64,000 bases of DNA, taken from positions 41,018 to 105,017 of the forward strand of contig CAUYLG010022074.1 of assembly GCA_963573385.1 (NCBI GenBank). The letters run 5' to 3'. The notes under the pieces were generated by a model. It saw nothing but the letters and a program-made list of their open reading frames with translations. It did no database searches and had not been told where the DNA came from. Position 1 is the first letter of the stretch. Every line of letters starts with the position of its first letter. Positions 1 to 36,751 of the stretch are shown piece after piece. Source of the stretch: Cacajao melanocephalus (lineage: Eukaryota > Chordata > Mammalia > Primates > Pitheciidae). The translations under genes and the position numbers were made by a program.

Positions 1-1930
<1,930 letters not shown>

Positions 1931-2013
1931 TGTAATGTTTCCTTGAGATTTTAAATGCGGGGCTATTGAATACACCAGGGGTGGCTGGGGATTCGAGCTT
2001 TCCTAGCTCTCAG

Positions 2014-3361
<1,348 letters not shown>

Positions 3362-3772
3362 GGCAGCTCTCTCCTCCCTCCAACACACAAGTCCCAGGGG
3401 CAAGCTTGGGACTCCTCCCATGGAAAGCCATCACCCCCCATAGAGGCCACTGTACTCTGTACCCCGGGACCATCCCCCGGCTGTAGCCCACTGGACCCCA
3501 TCTCTTTTTCTGACCCTGTTGGTACTAGATCCATATTCCAAAGTATCGATCCATGGGTGGCTGGTGGTGAGCTCAATCCCATACAGAGAAAAGGGGTGGG
3601 GCGTGGGTAAGTCAGATCCCTCCCCAGAGAAATCTCATAACTGTTGGAGACACATCAGAACTGACAGATGCGGATGAAAATAGTGACCAGAGTTATAAAA
3701 AAGTGTCAGTGTTGTTTATTCTGCGCCTGTGTGCCACGTTCACCCTTTATTCAGATAAAAGAAAACAGCTAC
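3362..3772 (+). other. Probable RGL3 3' untranslated region
   Basis: This is the sequence directly after the RGL3 stop codon. No canonical AATAAA is present. A TATAAA-type variant lies near 3693, followed by a GT-rich stretch, so it is a possible but unproven polyadenylation site. The UTR probably ends before the microsatellite. Confidence 0.55.
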
Positions 3773-3780
3773 CACACACA

Positions 3781-3832
<52 letters not shown>
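3773..3832. repeat. Compound (CA)n(GA)n microsatellite
   Basis: About 13 CA units (3773-3798) pass directly into about 17 GA units (3798-3832), just past the RGL3 3' end. Confidence 0.95.
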
Positions 3833-4880
<1,048 letters not shown>

Positions 4881-5115
4881 GAGAGGACCCTATCACACAA
4901 AGAGGGTTTAGGACTTCCTTCCCCAACATTTTTGGGGTGATATGCCTCTTTTCTACCATATATATGGGAGAGTGATGGACTGAAATTCCATCAGAATTAT
5001 AAACAAATAGCATCATTACCCATGAGTCAACAAGGGCTGTGAAGATGGGCCCTTTCACTTGCCTTCACCTTCTTCTCCTTCTTGTCACAGATAACCCCTC
5101 TGTGCAAAGAAGAGA

Positions 5116-7116
<2,001 letters not shown>

Positions 7117-7137
7117 TTAATTCAGCATCCTTCTTGA

Positions 7138-7265
7138 ACTAGTTTAAGCAAATAATCATTACTGTTCTTACTGAATGCTTATCGTGTGTCAAGATCTGTT
7201 TTAAGAACTTGGCACTATCTAATTTATCCTCACCATAGCCCTATGGAGTAGACACTATTTTCACT
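7138..7265 (+). repeat. MIR, 5' half
   Basis: It shows the MIR core pattern (GAATGCTTATCGTGTGTCAAG ... TAATTTATCCTCACCATAGCCC), in + orientation. Its 3' half reappears at about 10011-10130, so this MIR has been opened by later insertions. Confidence 0.75.
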
Positions 7266-7555
7266 TTATAAATTTATTTTATTTATGAGACAGTATCTTG
7301 CTCTGTCACCCAGACTGGGGTGCAGTGGTGTAATCATAGCTCACTGCAGCCTCGAACTCCTGGAGTCAGGTGATCTCTCACCTCAACCTCCTGAGTGGCT
7401 GGGACTACAGGTGCACACCACCACACCTTCTTTTTTGTAGAGTCAGGGTCTTGCTATGTTGCCCAGGCGGGTCTCAAACGACTGTCTTCAATCAATTTTC
7501 CTGCTCTGCCTTCCCAAGTGCTCGGATTACAGGCATGAGCCACCATGTCTGGAAT
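7266..7555 (-). repeat. Alu, inverted
   Basis: A diverged inverted Alu abuts the MIR half and the left arm of the inverted repeat. Confidence 0.85.
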
Positions 7556-7572
7556 AGACACTTATCATCCAC

Positions 7573-8080
7573 TGCTGAGAAATGCTGAGTGTATGATAAA
7601 ATATATTGTTTGCTGAGAATGATGGCAAGGAAAACCTGGTTGCCCCCACCCCCAAGTGGAACACTGCTTGGGGCGTTCTAAAGTAGCAAAACAGTATATG
7701 TATATCATACACCGGTTAAAACAATTCTTTAAGCACGGGATGTGACCCTGGCCCCGTGGCTCCTTCATGGAGAATACTTTCTGGTTTGTCCTTGATCAGT
7801 GGTAAGCAGGCACCAGCTGCCTACCTAGTTTATCTTGGTTCTATGAGAAAACACGGAACACCTGCTGTTAATAATAATCACCTGTTCAGAGAGCAAATAC
7901 ATGGGTCAGAGTCTGCTCCAGGCCCTCAGCCTGGGATGCTGTCAGCCCCCAAGGCTCTAGACTTGGAAGGCTGTTGACCCCCCAGATAGTCCCACTTTGC
8001 TGTTCTATCTGGGTGTCTACTTCTTAATGTCTTCAGTGCTGCCTAGGCTGGGGTCTCTACGGCCGAGTTGGACTCGGTAG
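7573..8080 (+). repeat. Left arm of a large imperfect inverted repeat
   Basis: This non-Alu sequence of about 510 bases recurs in reverse complement at 8675-9477. Landmarks in order are GAGAAATGCTGAGTG, the run GGAACACTGCTTGGGGCGTT, AAAACAATTCTTTAAGCAC, CTTGATCAGTGGTAAGCAGG, ATAGTCCCACTTTGCTGTTC and CGAGTTGGACTCGGTAG. It carries short open frames but no recognised protein. It could be two inverted copies of one ancient repeat, or one palindromic transposon. Confidence 0.85.
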
Positions 8081-10010
<1,930 letters not shown>

Positions 10011-10130
10011 ATCTTCCACACTTTATACATGAAGAACTGAGACTAAAGAGGGTTAAGTAACTTACTCAAGGTCCCATGGTAGGTGGGTGGTGTTCAAATA
10101 TTGATCGAACTCCAGAAAACATGCATTTAA
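10011..10130 (+). repeat. MIR, 3' half
   Basis: The MIR 3' pattern is visible (ATGAAGAACTGAGACTAAAG ... GGTTAAGTAACTTACTCAAG). It completes the MIR that starts at 7138. The 10131-10275 stretch after it shows nothing recognisable. Confidence 0.75.
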
Positions 10131-10254
10131 CTCTGGGGCCAAATTTGCCATTCGTAATCACAATTTATTGTGACCAAAGTTATGAAACAGGTGTCCGTCT
10201 TGTTTGTCTACCTCTCTCTCACACACTCGAACAGTCCAAATATCAATTTCCTAG

Positions 10255-11355
<1,101 letters not shown>

Positions 11356-11480
11356 AAGAGAATAAAAATGTACGCAGTGAATTTATTTTCCAAAAATTCA
11401 TAAATGAAATATTACACATACACTCCAGCGGCATGGTCTAGCACTGTGCAAACACTCAACTGCTGACCGTTATAAGGATT

Positions 11481-11745
11481 ATTATTGGTCGGCTTCAGTG
11501 GCTCGTGCTGGTAATCCCAGCACATTGGTGATACTTGAGGCTGGAGGATAGGTTAAGACCAGGAGTTTGAGACCAGCCTGGACAACATAGTGGGATCCTG
11601 TCTCTACAAAGAATTTTAAAAATTAGCGGGGTGCTGTGGGAAGACTGCTTCAGTCCAGAGGCTGCAGTGAGCTATGATTGTGCCCTTGCACTCCAGCCTG
11701 GGTGACAGGGCAACACCCTGACTCAAAGAGAGAGAAAGAAAATAA
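11481..11745 (+). repeat. Diverged forward Alu
   Basis: This is an old-looking Alu with internal deletions, about 450 bases upstream of the EPOR start codon. Confidence 0.75.
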
Positions 11746-11789
11746 AAATGTTTATTTCCAGGCTGGGAAAAGATGCTGATTTCCGCGAT

Positions 11790-11910
11790 AAAATCAGTAG
11801 CTTACATTTTTTTGGAATGTTCGCTCTGTGCCAGGCTAGATTTTACAGATGAGAAGTCTGAAGCTCAGATAAGGTAAGTCACCTGTCCAGGGCCACATAG
11901 CAAAAAAAAG
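11790..11910 (+). repeat. MIR fragment upstream of EPOR
   Basis: It contains the MIR-like phrases GCTCTGTGCCAGGCTAGA and TTTTACAGATGAGAAGTCTG, and ends in GTCACCTGTCCAGGGCCACA. It carries an AGATAAG GATA-type motif at 11867-11873, about 320 bases 5' of the EPOR ATG. Confidence 0.6.
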
Positions 11911-12009
11911 TGTGTCTGACGCCAGAACGCGAGCTGTTCCACAACTCCCTCCTTGGCCCTCAAGTGGCCTCAGACCCGGGGAGGGCCCCTGCCCCCTCCC
12001 GCCAGGCAT

Positions 12010-12045
12010 TTATCTCCGCCGAAGCGGACTGCTGGCCCCGCCCCC
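12010..12045 (+). promoter_or_regulatory. EPOR: EPOR proximal promoter: GATA site and GC box
   Basis: TTATCT (12010-12015, a GATA site on the minus strand) is followed by a GC box GGCCCCGCCCCC (12034-12045). The known EPOR promoter is TATA-less and driven by GATA-1 and Sp1 sites placed this way, so the two sites and their spacing support erythroid regulation of the gene that starts at 12195. The exact transcription start cannot be fixed from sequence. Confidence 0.7.
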
Positions 12046-12194
12046 TCGGGGATCTGCCTCTTAGAGGCGCCTGGTGGGGAAGGGCCTGGTCAGCTGCGTC
12101 CGGTGGAGGCAGCTGCTGACCCAGCCGTGGACTGTGCCAGGGGCAGGAGACGGAGAGTCAGGAGCCCTGGGCTCCCGTGGAGGGGGGCTGTATC

Positions 12195-18460
<6,266 letters not shown>

Positions 18461-18625
18461 GATACCAGCCTGCAGATGATCGGGGATCCACTATGACCCA
18501 GAGAGCCAGTGCAGACTCAAGACTTACTGAACAGGGAGGGCAAGACCTCTCTCAGGAGTAGGGGCATTGCTGACTTTGTCTGCCCAACCCATCCTGCTCA
18601 GGAAATCACAACCTTCCAGTATTTT

Positions 18626-18921
18626 CATTTCATTTTATTTTTTTGATACAGAGTCTTACTCTGTCTCCCAGGCTGGAGTGCAGTGGTGAAATCTCAGCTC
18701 ACTACTACCTCTGACTCCCGGGTCAAGTGATTCTCCTGCGTCAGCCTCTCAAGCTGGGATTACAGGTGCCTGCTACCATGCCCGACTAATTTTTGTAATT
18801 TTAGTAGAGACGAGGTTTCACCATTTTGGCCAGGCTGGTCTTGAACTCCTGACCTTGGGATCAACCCGCTTCAGCCTACCAAAGTGCTGGGATTACAGGC
18901 ATGAGCCACCATGCCCAGCTG
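18626..18921 (-). mobile_element. Alu insertion in the EPOR 3'UTR with target-site duplication
   Basis: An inverted Alu is flanked by the direct repeat CAGTATTTT (18617-18625 and 18922-18930), a clear target-site duplication. The Alu is missing several bases around its middle. My memory of human EPOR mRNA is that this site is uninterrupted, which would make the insertion lineage-specific. Confidence 0.85.
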
Positions 18922-19126
18922 CAGTATTTTAAAATATGTATATATTTTTAAAAATCTATCTATCTATATATATATATACATATGTATGTAAGTTTTTCTA
19001 CCATGATTTCTACAAATACCCTGTACACCCCATTTCCCCTGGGCATAGGCCATAGGGGTAGAAGTTAAAGTTCTTGAGCTTATTCTGAAGTTCTGGACCT
19101 GCAATCTGAATACTAATCATAACATT

Positions 19127-19132
19127 AATAAA
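19127..19132 (+). terminator. EPOR: EPOR polyadenylation signal AATAAA
   Basis: This is the only canonical AATAAA I see on the + strand downstream of the EPOR stop and before SWSAP1, about 670 bases after the stop codon. Confidence 0.6.
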
Positions 19133-19150
19133 ACAGTATGTTAAACAGCT

Positions 19151-19594
19151 CCTAAATCTTAGTGGCTTACCACATTAAGTGATTTCTCTCTCCGAACTCA
19201 GCTCAAATTGGCAGCCATCCATGGGATGAGTCAGAGGTTCAGACTCTTCTGGTCTGTAGCTCTACCTTCTCTCAGGGTATTTAGATGGATACCCTATTCG
19301 ACATCCTGACAGTCAACAAGGGAAGAGAAAGGGCAGCAATGACCCTCCATGGGCCATTTGAGGAATTTGGCCTGAAAATGGTCTTCCTCTTCTCACACCT
19401 CATTGGCTGGAAACAGTCACATGACCACAATCACATGAAAGGCTGGGAAACGTAGTTTAGTTTTACACCCAGGAAGAGCGAAGCTGTTTAAGGGGCCTCT
19501 AGCTAGTCTCTGCCACTAATAACAATAACAATAATTCTGAATCAGGCCATGTACTCTGATGACACTTGATGTCAACAAGTAACTCAATGGGAGT
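19151..19594. other. EPOR-SWSAP1 intergenic DNA, probable ancient repeat
   Basis: The phrases CTTAGTGGCTTACCACATTA and AATCACATGAAAGGCTGGGA look like an old interspersed repeat whose family I cannot name. No coding signal is present. Confidence 0.4.
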
Positions 19595-20480
<886 letters not shown>

Positions 20481-20658
20481 CTGAAACTCTTTATAAAGTT
20501 TAAAGTAACAAAACTAAACAATATATTGATTAGATACAATATGTACAAGATAATGCTATATTTTTAAACGAGAAAAAGCATTTTACATTCTTTAGGTCTT
20601 TGGATCTGCACATGGCCATGGGAAACTGAAGCACAGAGATATGGTCACCCACCAAAGC

Positions 20659-21914
20659 TCAGGGCTGGCCTGCAGAGCTTGAACCCTTGCCTGAGCTGGG
20701 GTCACCAGCCTGGGTGGGCCATGGAGCGATCATCATTTCTCCATCTGATCGGAAAGTCACCCACCACTCTGTTCTGGGGCCCAGTCCCCCTGGCTCCAGG
20801 CAGGCTCGGAGGCCGTGCTCTCCTGGACCTGGTGCATCTGGCTGCAACCAGCACTGGGCAGGAAAATACCGCTGGAGCAGTGCCAGGTGCAGGATGTCCC
20901 CACTATCTGCCTCCTCCTGGGTCTGGAGGGCCACCATGAGCCCACAGTCCCGGCCAAGCCCAAGCCGGTGGCTGAAGTGGGCAGCTGTGTCTAGAAGTAA
21001 GGCAGTGAGGTAGGCGACTTTCTGGGGCTCCGGGTCTTCTGCTAGGTACTCTTCTAGGCCATCTAGCAGCAGAAGGGAGGGGGCTGGCCCCGGGGCCTCA
21101 TGGGCAGAGCACAGGAGCCAGAAAAGCTCTCGGGTTGTGGGTGGGTACTGGAAGCGGATCTTCTAGAAGGAAAAACAGAAGGAAAGGGCCAGGTTCAGCA
21201 CAGGAAGCCAGACTCCCCGCAAGAGTAACCCTGCCTCCTTGCATGCTTTTCCATGCCTCCAGGATGAACCAGTTAGGAGCGGTTAAATATTATTGTATTC
21301 ACCCCTTTTTCCAGCACTCATCTGCCGAGTATTAGTTGAAGGCAAGCCAATTTTGCTTGTTTTTGGCCAAATCTCTAGGGCAGTTTTTCCACGGAAAACC
21401 GCCTCCCAGCATACTCGGTCTGAACTCATCCTTGACCCCAACAGGAACCAACTCTGGTACAGAATGGACCTAAGCTTAGCTCCGCCCCTCAATCTTAAGC
21501 TCCGCATGGTCCCACCTCCCTCACGCACGCCTGACTCCGCCCCATCATGGCTGCCCTGGCTCGCCTTTCCACCGTCCCCTCAATTGGCTTGTCTACCTGT
21601 CACTAAACGTCCCGGCTCTACTCCACCATTGGCTCGAAGGCTTCTGCTCCCACCCCCACGGTTACTTGGAGTCGCATTGGGTCCAGACCCGTTCCGGTCC
21701 CGCGAGGTAGGCTTTGAAGCGGTCTCCGTGTCAGGAAGAGGACTGGGCCTTGGCCCTCCCCCGCCGCCTCTAGGGCCGCAGCAAATAGCAGCGTTGTTTT
21801 TCCAGATCTTGGTGCGCCGAGCAGCAACAAAGGCGGTCCGGCGGCAGGCGTATTCTCCTCCCTGGACCAGGCCGCGCCGCCCCTGTTTAGCACCCGCTTC
21901 AGCGTCTCCGCCAT
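20659..21914 (-). CDS. SWSAP1: SWSAP1, ZSWIM7-associated RecA-like ATPase (complete, 2 exons)
   Basis: SWSAP1 is the partner of ZSWIM7 (SWS1) in the Shu complex, which promotes RAD51 filament function in homologous recombination. Coding exons on the minus strand: 21914-21666 (83 codons) and 21162-20659 (167 codons plus stop), joined in phase 0 across GT-AG, giving 250 residues. A Walker A P-loop GAPRSGKT lies at about residues 34-41, following LLLL. A Walker B-like run SLLLLDGLEEY lies at about residues 112-122. The C-terminus is conserved (RTEWWVTFRSDGEMMIAPWP). The start chosen is the ATG of MAETLKRVLN. I recall a human product of about 229 residues starting at the equivalent of Thr22, whose codon here is ACG, so the upstream ATG would be needed in this species. 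The gene is convergent with EPOR. Confidence 0.92.
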
Positions 21915-22070
21915 TCGCCGCGTACTCTGTCCGATTGGTGGCGCGTTCCCAGCCTTAGTCCCGCCCAAGCCGAGGCCGCATCGGTTAGAGTTCACTTCGT
22001 TTTCTATTGGTCTAGGAGTCTGTCGATCAAAACTCGATTGACCTTGGCTAGCTCCGCCCCGGGTGAATGG
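21915..22070 (-). promoter_or_regulatory. SWSAP1: SWSAP1 promoter with CCAAT boxes
   Basis: CpG-rich DNA begins inside exon 1 and extends upstream. CCAAT boxes on the minus strand (ATTGG on +) lie at 21934-21938 and 22006-22010, about 20 and 92 bases from the ATG. No TATA box is evident. This is a typical NF-Y-type housekeeping promoter. The transcription start is not determinable here. Confidence 0.6.
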
Positions 22071-23025
22071 GCAAATGGTTAGAACCTAGTGCTGAGGAGT
22101 GGGTGCTTTCGAGGGAAATATGACCCTTCCCTGCGGGAGGCTGCTGGGGAAAGCAGCACGAAGACTATTATTGTCAGCTAATAAGACAAATAGAAGAGTT
22201 GAGAGTTGGAGGAGTAGACCGTAATGATTGACATACTATTTAAAGTCTCCTAGCCTAAGTTTGCTCTCCTGTAAAATGGGGCTTAGGCTATCTCAGAGGA
22301 ATATTGTGATCGGCATGTATCTGTGTGTGGTTTTGCTGATGCCATCCAATGACAACTGAGAGTTGGAGAGGGGAATTAGCTGTGTGCTTGTCTTTCTGTG
22401 CACCTGAGTATGGGCAGGAGTGTGTGTCTGGGGACACGGGTTCAGGGGACACTCGTGTGCATACATTAGCAGCCATCCCTGAAAGTCTGTGAAGTGAGAA
22501 CTCTCAACTTACTTCCTCCCTGGCTAAGGGGTTTTGTGGGGCCTTCATTGTGGTACGGGAGGAAGGCAGGACCGCAGGCCAAAGAAGAGGGCAGGAGAGA
22601 AAAAGAGACAGGAGCTGGAAGACTGAGGGAGAGATACAGCAGGGACATTGTTGGTCTTGTTCGCTTCTGTCTCTCCAGTACCCAGAATAGCACCTAGCAT
22701 ATTTGTAGGTTCTCAAATACATAGTCGTTAAATTAATGAAGGGAGGTGGGATTGATGAGAAACGGAGAAAGGGAGGAACAAAGTGAATGATCGTGATCCC
22801 TGGCTGGATCTTCTCACCCAGACTTTGCCCCAGAGCTGCCACTCACGCCTGTGTTGCCCTGGCAACCTTGTCTCCTGGTAACTTCAAAGTGGTGCCGTTG
22901 CCTGGAGACCCAGGGGCAGGGAGAAAGTGAGATTTCCTGGGCTTTCTCTCTCCCTCTGGGACCAGAAAACAGCTCCACGACATCCCCCAACACACCCACT
23001 CACACAGCTGGGCACCCTCACACCC

Positions 23026-23030
<5 letters not shown>

Positions 23031-23067
<37 letters not shown>
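23031..23067. repeat. (CA)n microsatellite
   Basis: About 18 uninterrupted CA units. Confidence 0.95.
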
Positions 23068-23068
<1 letters not shown>

Positions 23069-23223
23069 ATGGCATCTTTGAATATATTCTACGTTCAGAA
23101 TCCCCATCACCCACATGCTCCAATCTTGCCCTATCCTGACACAAAGCATCACATACAAACTCTATCACACATTCATCCCCCACACCCTTTCTCCTGCTCA
23201 AACACACAACTATGCCATTGCCA

Positions 23224-23224
<1 letters not shown>

Positions 23225-23254
<30 letters not shown>
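23225..23254. repeat. (CA)n microsatellite
   Basis: About 15 AC/CA units, roughly 160 bases after the previous array. Confidence 0.95.
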
Positions 23255-23256
<2 letters not shown>

Positions 23257-23277
23257 GAGGCACACAGTGCGCTGTCA

Positions 23278-24958
<1,681 letters not shown>

Positions 24959-25534
24959 CTACCTAAGATTATCTGTATCGGTATGGGAGTAGGTGCAAGG
25001 CCAGGGCTGCTGTCACCACCCTCCTGAGCTGGACCGATTCTTCCCCCGCCTTTCCCATTCTTGCCCTGCACTCCGCATCAGCTGCGCAGACAGGGCCCAC
25101 TGGTTTGGGTGGTGGCGCTGTCCATTGTGCTGAAGCTTCGCTTTCTTCCTGGCCCCAGTGGAGGCAGTTGTGTGTCAGGAGAGACCACAGGTCTCACGTG
25201 TATGAGCTCTGGAAACAGGCGCCTTGGTCCATCAATCAGGGGGCCCCATGGTGCTGGCTTTCCTCTGTCGTCAGCTCTCTGATGCTCTCATCTCATCCCC
25301 CAGTGGCCCACGATCAGCTCCACCATCTCCCCAACCTCTCCACCATCTCCCCGACCTCTTCTTCTGTCTGCTCTTCGCTCATACTGTGCCCAGATACTAC
25401 CCAGGCCACTTTGCTGTTCCCTGAACACAGAAAGCACGTTCCCACCTCAAGGCCTTCGCACTTGCTCTTCCCTTTGCCTGGAAGTCTCCCCACCCCACCC
25501 CACCACAACTTCTTTAATCACTTTCCTTAAGTTG

Positions 25535-25840
25535 CAAACCATAGCCCAGGCTTGGTGGCTCACGCCTGTAATCCCAGCATTTTGGGAGGCCAAAATGGGA
25601 GGATCGCTTGAGCCCAGAAGTTCAAGACCAGCCTGGGGAACATAGCAAGACATTGTCTCTACTAAAAATTTTTTTAAAACTAGCAGGCATGATTGTGTGT
25701 GCCTGTAGTCCCAGCTACTTGGGAGGATCGCTGGACTGCTGGATCGCAGACGTTTAAGGCTGCAGTGAGCTATGATTGTGCTGCTGCACTCCACCATTGC
25801 TCAGCCTGAGCAACAGAGCGAGACTCTCCCTCTTAAAAAA
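25535..25840 (+). repeat. Forward Alu
   Basis: A diverged forward Alu. The flanks at 24916-25534 and 25841-26184 show no supported gene. Confidence 0.85.
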
Positions 25841-26164
25841 AAAATTGCAAACCATGTCCCTATCCCACAGTTGTCACATTACCTTCCTTAGCTTGAGTTT
25901 TCTCCTTATCACATATCAATATCTAACATATCAGAGATCCCTTACCTAAATCTATGATCCTGGAGTTTGAAGTTCAGGATTTTTCAGATTTTACAAAAGT
26001 AATATGATGAAAATACTATGTGTTTCATATCCCTAGTGGTACCAGGAGTAACATTCCCAAATCACTGTATCTTCAGCAAAACACAAGAATATTCACATCA
26101 AGTGAAATAAATAAAAACTGTACACAATCTCAGGTCAGTTCAGGTTCAGTTTTGCCATAAATGA

Positions 26165-26845
<681 letters not shown>

Positions 26846-26969
26846 GTTTATTGTCTTAATAGTAGGATGCTCATATCCATGACAGCAGAGGTTTCTGTCT
26901 GTTCTGTTTGCTGCTGTAACCTCCCACCCCCACAGCCCCCACCCTGTGCCTAACTAAACAACACCTATG

Positions 26970-27470
26970 CTTTGTTCTGAACCTTTGTGCCCCATCCGCA
27001 TTCATATGTTGAAATCCTAACCCACAGTGATAGGAGGTGGGGGCCTTTTAAAGGTGATTAGGTCAAGGGTGGAGTCCTCATGAATGGGATTAGTGTTCTT
27101 ATAGAAGAAGCCCCAGAGAGCTCCTCCACCTTCTGCCATGTGAGACTAGAGTGAGTCTGTGAGAAAGCAGGCCCTCACTGGCCACCGAATCTGCTGGGGG
27201 CCTTGATCTTGGACTTCCTAGCTTCCAGAACTGTGAGCAGTAAACTTCTGTTAGGCCAGGCATGGTGGTTCATGCCTGTGTAATCCCAGCATTTTGGGAG
27301 GCTGAAGTGGGTGAACTGCTTGAGCCCAGGAGTTTGAGACCAGCCCAGGCAACATGGCAAAACCCCATCTCTATTAAAAAAAAATAAAAATAAATAAGAA
27401 ATTTCTGTTGTTTCTAAGCCATCCTGTCCATGGCATTTTGTTACAGCAGCTGGAAAAGACTAAGAGCGTC
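26970..27470 (+). repeat. MLT1-type LTR (ERVL-MaLR relic), interrupted by an Alu
   Basis: The sequence follows the familiar MLT1 LTR pattern: CATATGTTGAAATCCTAACC, GGTGATTAGGTCAAGGGTGG, CTCATGAATGGGATTAGTG, GCCCTCACTGGCCACCGAAT, CTTGATCTTGGACTTCC, then ATGGCATTTTGTTACAGCAG and GACTAAGA at the end. A partial forward Alu (27254-27400) splits it. No retroviral coding sequence is visible, so it is a solo LTR-like relic. Confidence 0.75.
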
Positions 27471-27744
27471 TGGCACACACTGGGGGTTTCTACAGTGTTT
27501 GTGGAATGAATGAATGGATTAATTAATGAGAAGGGAAACAGACTCCCCGTTCCTGGGTGACTCTGGGTCCCAAATGCCCTGTCTGAAGCCCCCTCAGAGC
27601 CACGATTGTAGGAGGGGTCCTGTGGCTCTCTGACCCTTTGAACATCCCCAGTATCTGCTGACTTCTCAGTGGGGAATGGGTCTTGGTGTAATCTCATACT
27701 CAGCACCCCTGCTTTCATTCACGCAGTCAGGTGTTCAGCTTGGA

Positions 27745-28122
27745 GGTTCTTTTTTATTTTTTATTTTTTATTTATTTATTTATTTTTAATTTTTTTAGAG
27801 ATAGGGGTTCACCATGTTGGCCAGGATGGTCTTGATCTCTTGACCTCATGATCCGCCCACCTCGGACTCCCAGTATAGTGGCCTGATCTTGGCTCACTGC
27901 AATCTCTGTCTCCCGGGTTCAAGCAATTCTCCTGCCTCAGCCTCCTGAGTAGCTAGGATTACAGGCGTGCACCACCACGCCCAGCTAATTTTTACATTCT
28001 TAGTAGAAATGGGGTTTCACTACATTGGCCAGGCTGGTCTTAAACTCCTGACCTCGTAATCCGCCCACCTCAGCCTCCCAAAGTGCTGGAATTACAGGGG
28101 TGAGCCACCGCACCCGGCCCTT
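27745..28122 (-). repeat. Inverted Alu pieces
   Basis: A T-rich run leads into a truncated inverted Alu (about 27745-27870), followed directly by another inverted Alu (to about 28122). The first copy was probably cut by the second. Confidence 0.8.
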
Positions 28123-28264
28123 GGCTTGGAGGTTCGTAGTGCCCCTCAGCATCCCCCATCCCTCTCAGGACCCCTAGGTCTCCTCACCCCATTCCCTGTG
28201 CCCTCTGTGCCCTGGCCTGAGACAAACAGCTCCTGACGTAGGTTTGTGTGCCTTGGTGGCTTGA

Positions 28265-28375
28265 GCGACTGTTTGCCTTTGACAGATGAAGCAGCAAGGA
28301 CACGGAGAGGTGAATGAACTTTCCTGAGGCCACAGAGCCCAGAATGCTGAGCCAGGATTTCAGCCCAAGTTTGGA
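28265..28375 (+). repeat. MIR fragment
   Basis: The MIR 3' pattern is present: AGATGAAGCAGCAAGGACAC, then GAGCCAGGATTTCAGCCCAA. Confidence 0.55.
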
Positions 28376-28529
28376 GCCCCATGAAACCATACTGCCTCTC
28401 CACAATCGTCCTTAGATACACTGCAGCAATACACCCACACCCAGCTCCACAGACATCTAGACCCACGACGAAAGTCCTCCGCACCCTCCCCCCACCACCC
28501 GGGGGAGGAAGGCAGGTGGCCAAACTTCT

Positions 28530-29517
28530 GTTACAAACAGGTCTTTATTAAAGAGGAGGAGGGGCAGGAAAGGGGGGCAGTGCCTCCTCTACCCACTGCC
28601 TTTGCCTGTCCGGGGTGAGGGAGCCCCTCTGCTCCACCCATGCCCCCCATGATGGCACATCTGTAATGAGGCTGAGGCATGGGGGGCAGTGTAAAGAACA
28701 GGGGCAGGTTCCAAAAAAAAAAAAAAAGAAAAAACCCTTCCCACAGTCCTAATAAATAACAGAAGGGTTTGGGATGACATGGGCACGGGCAAGGGGAGAC
28801 ACAGCACCCTGAACCCCAAAACCTCTGAAGTGGGGCAAGCCCTACTTAAGTAGGGGATTAGGAGGGACTGGGTGAGAGGCGGAGAGGCTGCACACAGGGG
28901 AGGGGCTAAGAGGAAAAGGGGTACCCCAAGGACCCTGCCATGGGGGAGCCTGCCCCCCATCGTACAGCTGGGCTCGCTGATTCTGAGAGAAGACTCAGTG
29001 ACAATGACCTCATCTCCCTCCTCTTCTTTGCACATGCTTAGACACGGGCGGTCCCCCATTGACTGGAATCATGCCCACCCACTCTAGAAATTCCAGAAAC
29101 CAAGGGCTCCTATTGGCTGTTCAAGTTGCTGAACACTGGCTGGAGTTGCCCTCTTGCAGAAGGATTCTAAGAAGTGAGGGGAAGGCTCCCATTGGCTGGA
29201 GCCAACTCCTTTTGGTTGAAATTCTGAGTACCAGGGGTTCTCATTAGCCAGGCAATGGCCAATGGGGTCAGGCTTTGGCCCTTAAAAGGGCAATAGTAGG
29301 GGCAAGGGCCCACCCTGCATTTCTGCCCCATTGGGATGGGATGTCCCAGAGGGCCAGAGAGGCAGGTGTCTCCCAAATGTCCTTCCAGCCGTCTTCTAAT
29401 GTCCAAATCTGGCTGGCTTGGGGGGCAGGGGACTTTGGCACTCACGTGGCACACGCACACACACGCGTGGCAGGAAAGAAGTGGGGACTGGGCAGATTCT
29501 GGGTAGGTGGTCGGGCC
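28530..29517 (-). other. PLPPR2: PLPPR2 3' untranslated region
   Basis: This is the sequence 3' of the PLPPR2 stop codon on the minus strand, ending at the AATAAA at 28544-28549. It is non-repetitive apart from an A-rich run near 28712. Open frames inside it are non-conserved shadows. Confidence 0.75.
28544..28549 (-). terminator. PLPPR2: PLPPR2 polyadenylation signal AATAAA
   Basis: TTTATT on the + strand, within TCTTTATTAAAG. It is the first canonical signal I find after the PLPPR2 stop, about 970 bases downstream. Confidence 0.75.

Positions 29518-36751
<7,234 letters not shown>

Larger units (their letters stand above)
18461..19150 (+). other. EPOR: EPOR 3' untranslated region
   Basis: It runs from the EPOR stop codon to just beyond AATAAA at 19127-19132. 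It contains an inverted Alu (18626-18921) and a TATC/TA-rich stretch (about 18957-18985). A shorter 3'UTR using a non-canonical signal before or inside the Alu cannot be excluded. Confidence 0.65.
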
